Assembly (NCBI RefSeq): GCF_003050905.1
Contig: NZ_QAOT01000001.1
Origin: Cereibacter_A azotoformans
GTDB lineage: Bacteria; Pseudomonadota; Alphaproteobacteria; Rhodobacterales; Rhodobacteraceae
Strand: one strand, 5' to 3'
Length of the DNA: 64,000 nt
The position numbers and the translations under genes are program-made. Below the pieces are notes generated by a model. That model ran no database searches, was not told the DNA's origin, and saw only the letters and a list, made by a program, of their open reading frames with translations. Numbering within the stretch: position 1 is the first letter of the stretch; each line of letters begins with the position of its first letter. This document shows, piece by piece, positions 49,301 through 57,956 of the stretch.

Positions 49301-50653
49301 ATGAAGAAAATCTCGCAATTCATGGGGCTCTCGGCGCTCGCCGCGGCGGCGGCCCTGCCGGCCTGGGCCCAGGAGGCCGCGACCGATGCCGTCGAGGCCG
49401 TGGCCGAAACCGTCACCCCGGTGATGGACAAGGGCGACGTGGCCTGGATGCTGATGTCCACCGTGCTCGTGTTCTTCATGATCCTGCCGGGGATCGCGCT
49501 GTTCTACGGCGGCCTCGTGCGCGCGAAGAACATGCTCTCGGTGCTGATGCAGACCACGCTGATCGCCTGCACCGTCATGGTGATCTGGGTGATCTATGGC
49601 TATTCCTTCGCCTTCGGCGGCGGGACCAGCCCCTTCTGGGGCGGACTGGGCAAGCTGTTCCTGTCCGGGGTGACGGCCGACAGCATGGCGGCCACCTTCT
49701 CGGACGAGTTCGTCATTCCCGAATATCTCTTCATCTGCTTCCAGATGACCTTCGCGGCGCTGACGCCCGCGCTGATCATCGGCGGCTTCGCCGAGCGGAT
49801 CAAGTTCTCGGCGGTGATGATCTTCACCGTGATCTGGGTGACCTTCGCCTACTTCCCGATCGCCCACATGGTTTGGGACGGCTCGGGCCTGATCTTCAAC
49901 TGGGGCGCCATCGACTTTGCCGGCGGCACCGTGGTCCACATCAACGCGGGCGTCGCGGCCCTGATCGGCGCGATCATGGTCGGCAAGCGGATCGGGCTCG
50001 GCAAGGAGAACATGGCTCCGCATTCGATGGTCATGACCATGATCGGCGCCTCGATGCTGTGGTTCGGCTGGTTCGGCTTCAACGTGGGCTCGAACCTGGA
50101 AGCCAACGGCGGCGCGACGCTGGCCATGATCAACACCTTCGTCGCCACCGCCGCCGCCGTCGTGGCCTGGTCGCTGATCGAGGCTCTGGCCCGCGGCAAG
50201 GCCTCGATGCTGGGTGCCGCCTCGGGCATGATCTCGGGCCTCGTGGCGGTGACGCCGGCCTGCGGGACCATTGGCCCGATGGGCGCCATCGTGCTCGGCG
50301 CCGCGGCCTCGGGGGTCTGCTACTTCTTCGTGACCACGGTCAAGAACGCCATGGGCTATGACGACAGCCTCGACGTGTTCGGCATCCACGGCATCGGCGG
50401 CATCATCGGCGCGGTCGGAACCGGCATCTTCTCGGCGGCGACGCTGGGCGGCGTGAACGGCGACGACTATTCCATCGTCGGCCAGACCATCATCCAGATC
50501 CAGGCCGTCGTCGTGACGCTGATCTGGACGGCCGTCGTGTCGGTTGTGGCCTTCAAGATCGCCGATCTGATCGTGGGCCTGCGCGTCGATACCGAGAGCG
50601 AGCGCATCGGTCTCGACCAGACCGCGCACGGCGAGGCCGCCTATCACGGATGA
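49301..50653 (+). CDS. amtB: Ammonium transporter AmtB
   Basis: A 450-residue inner-membrane ammonium channel with 11 transmembrane helices. A cleavable signal (MKKISQFMGLSALAAAAALPAWA) is followed by an acidic linker, then MLMSTVLVFFMILPGIALFYGGLVRAKN. DFAGGTVVHINAGVAALIGA contains the first pore His, DVFGIHGIGGIIGAV the second. GSGLIFNWGAID and AACGTIGPMGAIVLG are conserved. It forms an operon with glnK. A strong terminator follows the stop. Confidence 0.96.
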   Translation: MKKISQFMGLSALAAAAALPAWAQEAATDAVEAVAETVTPVMDKGDVAWMLMSTVLVFFMILPGIALFYGGLVRAKNMLSVLMQTTLIACTVMVIWVIYGYSFAFGGGTSPFWGGLGKLFLSGVTADSMAATFSDEFVIPEYLFICFQMTFAALTPALIIGGFAERIKFSAVMIFTVIWVTFAYFPIAHMVWDGSGLIFNWGAIDFAGGTVVHINAGVAALIGAIMVGKRIGLGKENMAPHSMVMTMIGASMLWFGWFGFNVGSNLEANGGATLAMINTFVATAAAVVAWSLIEALARGKASMLGAASGMISGLVAVTPACGTIGPMGAIVLGAAASGVCYFFVTTVKNAMGYDDSLDVFGIHGIGGIIGAVGTGIFSAATLGGVNGDDYSIVGQTIIQIQAVVVTLIWTAVVSVVAFKIADLIVGLRVDTESERIGLDQTAHGEAAYHG

Positions 50654-50697
50654 TGCGGATCGAGCGGCGGGATCTCCTCCCCCCGCCGTTCGAGAGG

Positions 50698-50723
50698 AAG
50701 GCCCGGATGAAGATCCGGGCCTT
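50698..50723 (+). terminator. Intrinsic terminator of glnK-amtB
   Basis: AAGGCCCGGAT-GAAG-ATCCGGGCCTT is a perfect 11-bp stem with a tetraloop, followed by CTTCCTTTTCC. It lies 45 nt after the amtB stop. Confidence 0.9.
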
Positions 50724-50766
50724 CTTCCTTTTCCGATCGGCCCCCCGCAGCACAGCCCATGCAAAA

Positions 50767-50792
50767 GGGGCGCAGGTCCGTGCCTGCGCCCC
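50767..50792 (-). terminator. Terminator of the aminotransferase gene
   Basis: GGGGCGCAGG-TCCGTG-CCTGCGCCCC is a perfect 10-bp stem. On the minus strand it is followed by CTTTTGC. It lies 24 nt after the stop at 50817. Confidence 0.8.
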
Positions 50793-50816
50793 CCCAAAGC
50801 GGTCTCCGAGCCGTCG

Positions 50817-52001
50817 TCAGCCGCGCAGCACCTGCGCCACCGCCTTCGCCAGAACCGGCACGGTCGTGCTGTTCAGGCCCGCGATGTTCAGCCGCGAGTC
50901 GCCCACCATATAGACCGCATGTTCCATCCGCAGCTTCTCGACCTGCTCAGGCGAGAGGCCGAGCCGCGAGAACATGCCCCGATGCTCGGCCACGAAGCCG
51001 AAGCGGTTCGAGCCGGTCTCGGCCTGAAGCGCATCGGCGAGCTGGCGGCGCAGGGTCAGCATGTTCAGCCGCACCTCCTCAAGTTCGGACTTCCAGTCGG
51101 CGGTCAGGATCTCATCCTCGAGGATCATCGTCACCAGCCGCGCGCCGTGATCCGGCGGGAAGGAATAGTTCTGCCGGTTCAGGAAGTTGAGGTTGGCCTG
51201 CACCGTCGCCTTGGCCAACGCGTCGCCGATGGCCATGAGGATGCCCGTCCGCTCGCGGTAGATGCCGAAGTTCTTCGAGCAGGAGGCCGCGATCAGCACC
51301 TCGGGCAGCCGCGTGGCCAGAAGGCGCGTCGCCGCCGCATCCATCTCGAGCCCGTCGCCGAAGCCCTGATAGGCGAGGTCGATCAGCGGCAGCGCGCCGG
51401 CCTTGGCCAGCGCCTCGCAGATGGCGAGCCACTGCACCGGGTTCGGGTTGGCCCCGGTCGGGTTGTGGCAGCATCCGTGCAGCAGCACCACGTCGCCCGC
51501 CTTCACCTGCGCGAGATCGGCCATCATGCCGTCGAAATCCACCGCGCCGGTCTCGACGTCGAAGTAGCGGTATTCCTTCATGGGAATGCCGAGATATTTC
51601 ACGATCGACAGGTGGTTCGGCCAGGTCGGGTTCGAGATCCAGACGGTGGCATCGGGTGCGGCCATGCGGATCAGCTCGAGCGCCTGACGCACGGCGCCCG
51701 TGCCCCCCGGCGTGGCGACCGAGGCCAGCCGGTCGGACGGCACCGCCCCGGCAAGGATCAGCTTCGCCATGGCGGCGTTGTAGGCCGGCTCGCCCGCAAG
51801 ACCCGTGTAGGTCTTGGTGGTCTCGACCTCCCACAGCCGCTTTTCGGCCGCCTTCACGGCCCGCATGACCGGGGTAAGCCCGGTCGGATCCTTATAGACG
51901 CCCACGCCCAGGTCGATCTTGTCCGCGCGCGCATCCTCGCGGAACATCTGGATCAGTTGCAGGATCTTGTCCGCAGGCTGCGGTTTCAGGGCGGTCAGCA
52001 T
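50817..52001 (-). CDS. Aromatic amino acid/aspartate aminotransferase (class I, TyrB/AspC type)
   Basis: A 394-residue PLP enzyme of aminotransferase subgroup I-alpha. MLTALKPQPADKILQLIQMF and KIDLGVGVYKDPTGLTPVM are the E. coli AspC/TyrB-like N-terminus. GGTGAVRQALELI, NPTWPNHLSI, HGCCHNPTGANP, DLAYQGFGDGLE and the PLP-lysine in SCSKNFGIYRERTG follow in order. The C-terminal Arg is in YMVGDSRLNIAGL. It interconverts aspartate or aromatic amino acids with their 2-oxo acids; which is preferred cannot be told. The ATG at 52001 lies 7 bp after the sulfurtransferase stop, so the two are one transcript. Confidence 0.92.
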   Translation of the reverse strand: MLTALKPQPADKILQLIQMFREDARADKIDLGVGVYKDPTGLTPVMRAVKAAEKRLWEVETTKTYTGLAGEPAYNAAMAKLILAGAVPSDRLASVATPGGTGAVRQALELIRMAAPDATVWISNPTWPNHLSIVKYLGIPMKEYRYFDVETGAVDFDGMMADLAQVKAGDVVLLHGCCHNPTGANPNPVQWLAICEALAKAGALPLIDLAYQGFGDGLEMDAAATRLLATRLPEVLIAASCSKNFGIYRERTGILMAIGDALAKATVQANLNFLNRQNYSFPPDHGARLVTMILEDEILTADWKSELEEVRLNMLTLRRQLADALQAETGSNRFGFVAEHRGMFSRLGLSPEQVEKLRMEHAVYMVGDSRLNIAGLNSTTVPVLAKAVAQVLRG

Positions 52002-52008
52002 TCCGTCG

Positions 52009-52857
52009 TCATCCTTTCGCGACCTTGAGATCGTCATACATGCCCCACTCGGCCCAGGACCCGTCGTAGAGCGCATGGTTGCGGTGCCCGAGGATCTCGA
52101 GCGCGAGGCTCAGGACCGCGGCCGTCACGCCCGAGCCGCAGGTGGTGATGGCGGGCTTGGAAAGATCCACGCCCGCCGCCTCGAAGATGGCGCGCAGCTC
52201 GTCGGGCGACTTCATCGTGCCCTGAGGCGTGAGGAGCGTCGGGAAGGGCACGTTCTTCGAGCCCGGAATGTGGCCGGAGCGGAGGCCGGGCCGCGGCTCG
52301 GCCTCGGTGCCCCGGAAGCGGCCTTCCGAGCGCGCGTCGATGATCTCGGCCTCGCCGAGCTTCGAGGCATGAGCGACCTGCGTCACATCCTTCACCAGCC
52401 CCGCCTGGCGCTGCACCGTCATGTGCCGGTCGCGCATCACGGGCGGCATGTCCTCGGTCGGATGGCCCTCGGCCTTCCATTTCGGCAGGCCGCCGTCAAG
52501 CACGGCCACGTCCGTCTTGCCCATCAGGCGGAAGGTCCACCAGACCCGCGCGGCCGAGCGCAGCCCCGAGCCGTCGTAGATGACGACCTGATGGCCGTCG
52601 CCGATCCCCATGGCCCGCATCCGGCTGATGAACTTCTCGGGTGGCGGCGCCATGTGCGGCAGCGCCGAGCGCCGGTCGGCGATCTCGTCGATGTCGAAGA
52701 AGCGCGCGCCGGGAATGTGCTCGGCCTCGTACTCCGCCCGTGGATCCCGGTTCTCCTGCGGCAGATACCAGGAGCCGTCGAGGATCCTCAGGTCGGGGTC
52801 GCGCAGATGGGCGGCGAGCCAATCGGTGGAGACGAGCGTTCGGGGATCATCGGTCAT
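52009..52857 (-). CDS. sseA: 3-mercaptopyruvate sulfurtransferase
   Basis: A 282-residue two-domain rhodanese. The N-terminal inactive rhodanese is LVSTDWLAAHLRDPDLRILDGSW through ARVWWTFRLMGKTDVAVLDGG. The C-terminal domain has GHIPGSKNVPF and the active-site loop TTCGSGVTAAVLSLALE. The CGSGVT loop marks mercaptopyruvate rather than thiosulfate sulfurtransferases. Its pairing with a downstream aminotransferase that could make mercaptopyruvate from cysteine is biochemically sensible. Confidence 0.93.
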   Translation of the reverse strand: MTDDPRTLVSTDWLAAHLRDPDLRILDGSWYLPQENRDPRAEYEAEHIPGARFFDIDEIADRRSALPHMAPPPEKFISRMRAMGIGDGHQVVIYDGSGLRSAARVWWTFRLMGKTDVAVLDGGLPKWKAEGHPTEDMPPVMRDRHMTVQRQAGLVKDVTQVAHASKLGEAEIIDARSEGRFRGTEAEPRPGLRSGHIPGSKNVPFPTLLTPQGTMKSPDELRAIFEAAGVDLSKPAITTCGSGVTAAVLSLALEILGHRNHALYDGSWAEWGMYDDLKVAKG

Positions 52858-52949
52858 GTCGGGCTCCTCGGAAAGCCAATCCCGCTTAATCCTGCCGGTG
52901 CCCGCAGGCAAGCCCGCTCGGGCGTGGCGCGTGCGCGCAAGCCCGTGGT

Positions 52950-53423
52950 TCAGGAATGTTGCTTGAGCAGCCGCTGCTTTTCGCGGCCCCAGTCGCGCTT
53001 GGCTTCGGTCGCGCGCTTGTCGGACAGCTTCTTGCCCTTGGCGATGCCGATCTTGAGCTTCACGATTCCGCGGTCGTTGAAATACATGCGGATCGGCACG
53101 ATGGTCATGCCTTCGCGGGCGGTCGCGTTCCAGAGCCGGGCCAGTTCGCGCCGCGAGACGAGCAGCTTGCGCTTGCGCCGCTCTTCGTGGCCCCAGGTCT
53201 TGGCCTGCAGGTAGGGGGCGATGTAGCCGTTGATCAGCCACAGCTCGCCATTTTCGACCGAGGCATAGCTTTCACCGATGTTCGAGCCGCCCTGCCGGAG
53301 CGACTTGACCTCGGAGCCCATGAGAATGATCCCGGCCTCGATCTCCTCCTCGATGAAGTAATCGAAGCGGGCGCGCCGGTTCTCGGCGATGAGCTTGCTG
53401 TTGGGATCGGAGTGCTTGACCAT
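52950..53423 (-). CDS. smpB: SsrA-binding protein SmpB
   Basis: A 157-residue tmRNA partner for trans-translation. IAENRRARFDYFIEEEIEAGIILMGSEVKSLRQG is the OB-fold tmRNA-binding start. YIAPYLQAKTWGHEERRKRKLL, MTIVPIRMYFNDRGIVKLKIGIAKGKKLSDKR and the basic C-terminal tail (ATEAKRDWGREKQRLLKQ) that folds in the mRNA channel are all present. It lies between dapA and sseA on the same strand. The tmRNA gene itself is not in the window. Confidence 0.97.
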   Translation of the reverse strand: MVKHSDPNSKLIAENRRARFDYFIEEEIEAGIILMGSEVKSLRQGGSNIGESYASVENGELWLINGYIAPYLQAKTWGHEERRKRKLLVSRRELARLWNATAREGMTIVPIRMYFNDRGIVKLKIGIAKGKKLSDKRATEAKRDWGREKQRLLKQHS

Positions 53424-53491
53424 GACCGGACGGAGATAGGCGAGAGCCGGGCCGCTGTCCAGCGTCCGGCGCGCCGTGATGGGGCGGGGGA

Positions 53492-53526
53492 GCCGTCCGA
53501 GGGGGCATCGAACCCCCTCGGACGGC
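53492..53526 (-). terminator. Long GC hairpin between dapA and smpB
   Basis: GCCGTCCGAGGGGG-CATCGAA-CCCCCTCGGACGGC is a perfect 14-bp stem starting 27 nt after the dapA stop. There is no T-run, but the stem is the longest in the window and should end dapA transcription at least partly. Confidence 0.75.
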
Positions 53527-53552
53527 GCTGCCGCGGACGCGGAACGCCCGGC

Positions 53553-54425
53553 TCAGATCAGTCCGGCGTGGCGCATGGCGGCGTCGATGCGTGTCTTCGT
53601 CGGATCGGTGAGGCCCACGAGCGGCAGGCGCACCTCGTCCGAGCAGAGGCCGAGCTGCGAGAGCGCATATTTGGCCCCGACGAGCCCCGGCTCGAGGAAG
53701 ATCGCCTCGTGCAGCGGCATCAGCCGGTCCTGGTACTCCAGCGCCGTGGCATAGTCGCCGCGCAGGGTTGCCTGCTGGAACTCGGCGCAGAGCCGCGGCG
53801 CCACGTTCGCCGTGACCGAGATGCAGCCCACGCCGCCGTGCGCGTTGAAGCCGAGCGCCGTCGCATCCTCGCCGGAAAGCTGGAGAAACTCCGCCCCGCA
53901 GGAGGCCCGCTGCTGGCTCACGCGCTCGATCTTGCCGGTCGCGTCCTTGACCCCGATGATCCGCGGCAGCTGTGCGAGCCGGCCCATCGTCTCGGGTGTC
54001 ATGTCCACCACCGAGCGCCCGGGAATGTTGTAGATCACGATCGGCAGGTTGCAGCAGTCGTGAAGCGCGGTGAAATGCGCGATCAGGCCCGCCTGCGTGG
54101 GCTTGTTGTAGTAGGGCGTCACCACCAGCGCCGCGTCGGCCCCCACCCGCTCGGCAAAGCGGATCAGCCGGATCCCCTCGGTGGTCGAGTTCGACCCCGC
54201 GCCCGCGATCACTGGCACGCGGCCCGCGGCGGCCTGCACCACCGCCTCGATCACCGTCTCGTGCTCTTCGTGGCTGAGGGTCGGGCTTTCGCCCGTGGTG
54301 CCCACCGGCACAAGGCCGGTCGAGCCTTCGGCGATCTGCCAGTCAACCAGCTTCTTCAGCGTGTCCAGATCCAGTTCGCCGTTCTTGAACGGCGTCACAA
54401 GGGCGGGAATGGACCCTCTGATCAT
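53553..54425 (-). CDS. dapA: 4-hydroxy-tetrahydrodipicolinate synthase
   Basis: Condenses pyruvate with aspartate semialdehyde in lysine/diaminopimelate synthesis. It has 290 residues from ATG 54425 (MIRGSIPALVTPFKNGELD), with GGAG upstream. The TIM barrel has GTTGESPTLSHEEH (Thr44-45), VVTPYYNKPTQAGL, IYNIPGRSVVD (the catalytic Tyr) and the Schiff-base Lys in IIGVKDATGKIERV. The length is normal. It is upstream of smpB on the same strand, separated by a strong hairpin. It is divergent from slt with a 151-bp promoter gap. Confidence 0.96.
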   Translation of the reverse strand: MIRGSIPALVTPFKNGELDLDTLKKLVDWQIAEGSTGLVPVGTTGESPTLSHEEHETVIEAVVQAAAGRVPVIAGAGSNSTTEGIRLIRFAERVGADAALVVTPYYNKPTQAGLIAHFTALHDCCNLPIVIYNIPGRSVVDMTPETMGRLAQLPRIIGVKDATGKIERVSQQRASCGAEFLQLSGEDATALGFNAHGGVGCISVTANVAPRLCAEFQQATLRGDYATALEYQDRLMPLHEAIFLEPGLVGAKYALSQLGLCSDEVRLPLVGLTDPTKTRIDAAMRHAGLI

Positions 54426-54576
54426 GACACGCAACTCCATCTGAATGGGCAGACTCGCCCGGTTGAACCGCGTCTTCCTAGCGCCCGGCGCAGGACTTGC
54501 CAAGTTGTCCCCAAGCCACGACGCGCTCGACAGCTTGTGTGTTGCGGGCGGGCACGGGCTTGGGCAGATTGCGCCC

Positions 54577-56547
54577 ATGTCGCGCCCCACGTCCGCCCCC
54601 GCCCGCCTCCGCACGCTTCACCTCGTGGCCTGCCTGATCCTGCCGCTGATCTGCGCGCCCCTGCCCGCGCGGGCCGAGGATCCGGGCGCGCTCCGCCTTG
54701 CGCTCCGCGCTGCCTGGTCCAAGAACTGGAGCGAGGCGGCGGCGCAGGCGCGGGTTGCGGGGCCGCTCGCCCAGTCCCTCGTCGAGTGGCACCGGTTGCG
54801 CGCGGGCGAAGGGCTTCTCGGCGACTACGAGGGCTTTCTGGCGCGGCATCCCGACTGGCCCGGGCTGAAGCTCTTGCAGGACAAGGGCGAAGAGGCGGTG
54901 GCGCGCTCCTCGACACCCGCCCGGGTGATCGACTATTTCGGCTCGCGGACGCCGGCGACGGCGAAGGGGGCGCTTGCGCTTGCCCGCGCACTGGCGGAAT
55001 CGAGCCGTCGCCCCGAGGCCGAAGCCGTCATCCGCCGGGCATGGACGACGCTGGCCTTCACGGCCGAAGAGGAATCGGCCGCGATCGCCGCCTTTCCCGA
55101 CGTGCTTGTGCAGGCGCATGAGGCGCGGCTCGACATGCTTCTGTGGGAGAACCGGCCCGATCAGGCGCGCCGGATGCTGACCCGCGTTCCGGACGGCTGG
55201 AAGCGCCTCGCCGCGGCGCGTCTTGCGTTGCGCGCCGATGCGGACGGCGTGGACGCGCTGATCGCGGCCGTGCCCGCGGCCCTCTCATCGGATCCGGGCC
55301 TGGCCTATGAGCGGTTTCTCTGGCGCGCGCGGAAGGGGCGGACGGCGGATGCGGTGGCGCTGCTCATCGAACGGTCCGAGAGCGTGGCGGGCCTTGGCAG
55401 CCCCTCACTGTGGTCGGGCCGCCGTGCGGGGCTGGCGCGGGCGATGAACGAAAGGGGCGAGGCGCGCACGGCCTACCGGATCGCGGCGAGCCATCATCTC
55501 GAGGGCGGCGCGGACTTTGCCGAGCTGGAGTTCCTTGCGGGCTTCATCGCGCTGCGCAAGCTGGGCGATCCGGCGGCAGCCCTGACGCATTTCCAGCGCC
55601 TGCAGGCGGCGGTGCGGACGCCGATCAGCCTGTCACGGGCGCATTACTGGCAGGGCCGTGCGCTGGAGCAGCTGGGCCGCTACGACGCGGCGGGGGCGGC
55701 CTTCGCCGAGGGTGCGCGCTACCAGACGGCCTATTACGGGCTTCTGTCGGCCGAGCGGGCGGGCATTCCGCTCGATCCGGCCCTCATCTCGGTGCCGCGT
55801 GCGGGCGACTGGCGGCAAGCGGGCTTTGCCTCTTCGTCGGTGCTGGCCGCGGGTCGGCTGCTGCTGGCGGCGGGTGAGCGCGATCTGGGCAAGCGGTTCC
55901 TGCTGCATCTGGCCGAGAGCCTCGATGCCGGCGATCTCGGGCGGCTTGCCGAGATGGCGCTGGACATGGGCGAGCCGCATGTGGCGGTGCTGATCGCCAA
56001 GCAGGCGGCCGAGCAGGGGACGATCCTGCCGCAAGCCTATTTCCCGGTTCCCGATCTCGTGCCGGGCGATGGGCTGCCGGTGAGCCGGGCGCTCGCGCTC
56101 TCGATCGCGCGGCGCGAGAGCGAGTTCAACCCGGTGGTCGTCAGCCCGGCCGGTGCCCGCGGTCTTATGCAGGTGATGCCGGGAACGGCCAAGCTGGTGG
56201 CGCCGAAGCTGGGGCTCGACTACGAGCCTGCCCGGCTCACGCAGGATGCGGCCTACAACGTTCGACTCGGCACGGCCTATCTCGCGCAGCTTGTCGAGGA
56301 GTTCGGACCGTCGCTTGCGCTGGTGGCCTCGGGCTACAATGCCGGGCCCGGCCGGCCGAGGCGCTGGATCACCGAGTTCGGTGATCCCCGTTCCGGCGAT
56401 GTGGATCCGGTGGACTGGGTCGAGCAGATCCCCTTCGCCGAGACGCGCACCTACGTCATGCGGGTGACGGAGTCGGTGGTGATCTACCGGGCGAAATTGC
56501 GTGGCAGCGGCGGCCCCGTCCGCATCACCCCCGAGCTTACCGGGTGA
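54577..56547 (+). CDS. slt: Soluble lytic murein transglycosylase (Slt70-like)
   Basis: A 656-residue periplasmic enzyme that cleaves glycan strands to 1,6-anhydromuropeptides. The signal peptide (TLHLVACLILPLICAPLPARA) precedes a long alpha-helical superhelix (about 40-480) with TPR-like repeats such as YWQGRALEQLGRYDAAGAAF. The GH23 catalytic domain has the Glu in SIARRESEFNPVVVSPAGARGLMQVMP, then NVRLGTAYLAQLVEEFG and ASGYNAGPGR. The ATG at 54577 is chosen since it directly precedes the signal sequence. A triplicated hairpin repeat begins right after the stop. Confidence 0.94.
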   Translation: MSRPTSAPARLRTLHLVACLILPLICAPLPARAEDPGALRLALRAAWSKNWSEAAAQARVAGPLAQSLVEWHRLRAGEGLLGDYEGFLARHPDWPGLKLLQDKGEEAVARSSTPARVIDYFGSRTPATAKGALALARALAESSRRPEAEAVIRRAWTTLAFTAEEESAAIAAFPDVLVQAHEARLDMLLWENRPDQARRMLTRVPDGWKRLAAARLALRADADGVDALIAAVPAALSSDPGLAYERFLWRARKGRTADAVALLIERSESVAGLGSPSLWSGRRAGLARAMNERGEARTAYRIAASHHLEGGADFAELEFLAGFIALRKLGDPAAALTHFQRLQAAVRTPISLSRAHYWQGRALEQLGRYDAAGAAFAEGARYQTAYYGLLSAERAGIPLDPALISVPRAGDWRQAGFASSSVLAAGRLLLAAGERDLGKRFLLHLAESLDAGDLGRLAEMALDMGEPHVAVLIAKQAAEQGTILPQAYFPVPDLVPGDGLPVSRALALSIARRESEFNPVVVSPAGARGLMQVMPGTAKLVAPKLGLDYEPARLTQDAAYNVRLGTAYLAQLVEEFGPSLALVASGYNAGPGRPRRWITEFGDPRSGDVDPVDWVEQIPFAETRTYVMRVTESVVIYRAKLRGSGGPVRITPELTG

Positions 56548-56751
56548 GCGGCGTCTCGCGGACGCTCCGGTGGAGCGTCCGAGCCGCGAACGGTCGCCCC
56601 GTGGGCGGCCAATGGGCGGCGTCTCGCGGACGCTCCGGTGGAGCGTCCGAGCCGCGAACGGTCGCCCCGTGGGCGGCCAATGGGCGGCGTCTCGCGGACG
56701 CTCCGGTGGAGCGTCCGAGCCCCGAACGGTCGCCCCGTGGGTGCCCGATGG
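56548..56751. repeat. Three tandem copies of a 68-bp unit, each with a hairpin
   Basis: Units start near 56548, 56616 and 56684, with a period of exactly 68 bp. The first two are identical as far as I can read. The third has a few changes near its end (about 56720-56751), and a stub of a fourth follows. Each contains CGGACGCTCC-GGT-GGAGCGTCCG, a perfect 10-bp stem (56559-56581 in copy 1). The array fills the gap between the convergent slt and FAD-oxidoreductase genes. Since 68 is not a multiple of 3, open frames across it are not coding. Confidence 0.92.
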
Positions 56752-56840
56752 GCGGCGCCGCGCGGCATCCGCATCGCGGGCCCGGGTTGTTGTCGTGTGC
56801 GCCAACCCCCGATGCCCGCCGATGGCGTGCCTTCCGTGGG

Positions 56841-57902
56841 TTAATCCTCGGACTTCACCTTCTTCTTCAGCGAGGCCTCGACCCGGAAGCTCTCGGGGAT
56901 CGCGTCCGTCCCTTCCAGAACCAGCGCGGCCATCACCTCGCCGACCTTCGGAGCCATGCCGAAGCCGATCTTGAAGCCCCCGTTCGCCACAAAGTGCCCG
57001 GGCCGTCCCGGCCATTCGCCCAGCATCGGCGCGAGGCTGCGGGCGCGCGGGCGCAGGCCGGCCCAGCGGGTCAGGACCGGCGCCCCCTCGAGCCAGGGGC
57101 AGAGCGCCACCGCGCGGGCATGAACCTCGTCGAGCTGGGCATCGGTCGTGTCCGGCGCGACCCAGTCCTTCTCGGCGGTCGAGCCGACGGCGGTCGTGCC
57201 GTCGGCGTGGGGCACGATCAGGAGGCCCGGCCCGAAGATCTGCGGACGGTCGCGGGCGTCCAGGCCCACGACCATCGCCTGTCCCTTGACGCCGTTGCCG
57301 ACCGGCTTGCCCAGATCCTGCGACAGCGCCTCGAGCCCCGCCACGCCGGTGGCCCAGACCACGGGCCCCGCCTCATCGCCCTCGCCGATCAGGATCTCGC
57401 CGCCTTTTGCGCGGATCGCCTCGACCAGCGCCGGCACCGCGAGCCGCGGGTTGAGTCGGGCCGTCAGCGTGTCGTGGATCACGAGGCCCGTGGGGCTTTG
57501 CGGCATGAACTCGCCGTCCGCCGGCACGACCTCCCAGGCAAAGCGGCCCTGCCAGAGCGTCCGGGCCTCCTCGGCGCGGGCGCGGGCATGGTCCACCGCG
57601 CGCGCGTCGGCCAGCGGCTGGAACCGGCCGAGCCGGTCGTAGCCCGTGGCAAGGCCGGAGGCCTCGGCCACCGCCGCCCACCACTCCTCGCCCATGGCGA
57701 GGCTCTCGAACTGGAAGGCCTTCTTCTCGTTCCACTGCTCGGGCACATGCGGCGACAGCGCGCCCACCACGCCCCCGGACGAGCCAGCGCCAATCCGCGC
57801 CGTCTCGATCAGCCGCACCCGCGCGCCACGCCGTGCCGCCGCCCAGGCGACCGCGAGACCGAAGATCCCGCCGCCGCGAATTGTCAGATCCGGCGTTGCC
57901 AT
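56841..57902 (-). CDS. FAD-dependent oxidoreductase (DAO family), possible MnmC1-type tRNA-modifying oxidase
   Basis: A 353-residue flavoprotein of the D-amino-acid oxidase family. The FAD motif is GGGIFGLAVAWAAARRGARV, followed by GAGSSGGVVGALSPHVPEQW, GVVG-type small-residue loops, and the C-terminal WAGLRPRARSLAPMLG and FVANGGFKIGFGMAPKVGEV. It could be a glycine/amino-acid oxidase. It is divergent, with 54 bp between starts, from an mnmD-like methyltransferase. In E. coli these two activities are fused as MnmC (C-terminal FAD oxidase removing the carboxymethyl group of cmnm5s2U34). I therefore suspect an MnmC1 role, unproven. Confidence 0.78.
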   Translation of the reverse strand: MATPDLTIRGGGIFGLAVAWAAARRGARVRLIETARIGAGSSGGVVGALSPHVPEQWNEKKAFQFESLAMGEEWWAAVAEASGLATGYDRLGRFQPLADARAVDHARARAEEARTLWQGRFAWEVVPADGEFMPQSPTGLVIHDTLTARLNPRLAVPALVEAIRAKGGEILIGEGDEAGPVVWATGVAGLEALSQDLGKPVGNGVKGQAMVVGLDARDRPQIFGPGLLIVPHADGTTAVGSTAEKDWVAPDTTDAQLDEVHARAVALCPWLEGAPVLTRWAGLRPRARSLAPMLGEWPGRPGHFVANGGFKIGFGMAPKVGEVMAALVLEGTDAIPESFRVEASLKKKVKSED

Positions 57903-57956
57903 TCGCCCTGTCCTCGCCCAATGTCCGCACCTTCGAAGACAGCAGGCTTAGGACAG

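Noticed and set aside
56548..56751. CRISPR-like reading of the tandem repeat
   Set aside because: Units are contiguous and nearly identical over all 68 bp with no variable spacers, and no cas genes are present.
56544..57956. Long N-terminal extension of the MnmD frame across the tandem repeat
   Set aside because: The repeat period (68 bp) is not a codon multiple and the extension runs antisense through the FAD oxidase gene; MnmD homology begins at 57957.
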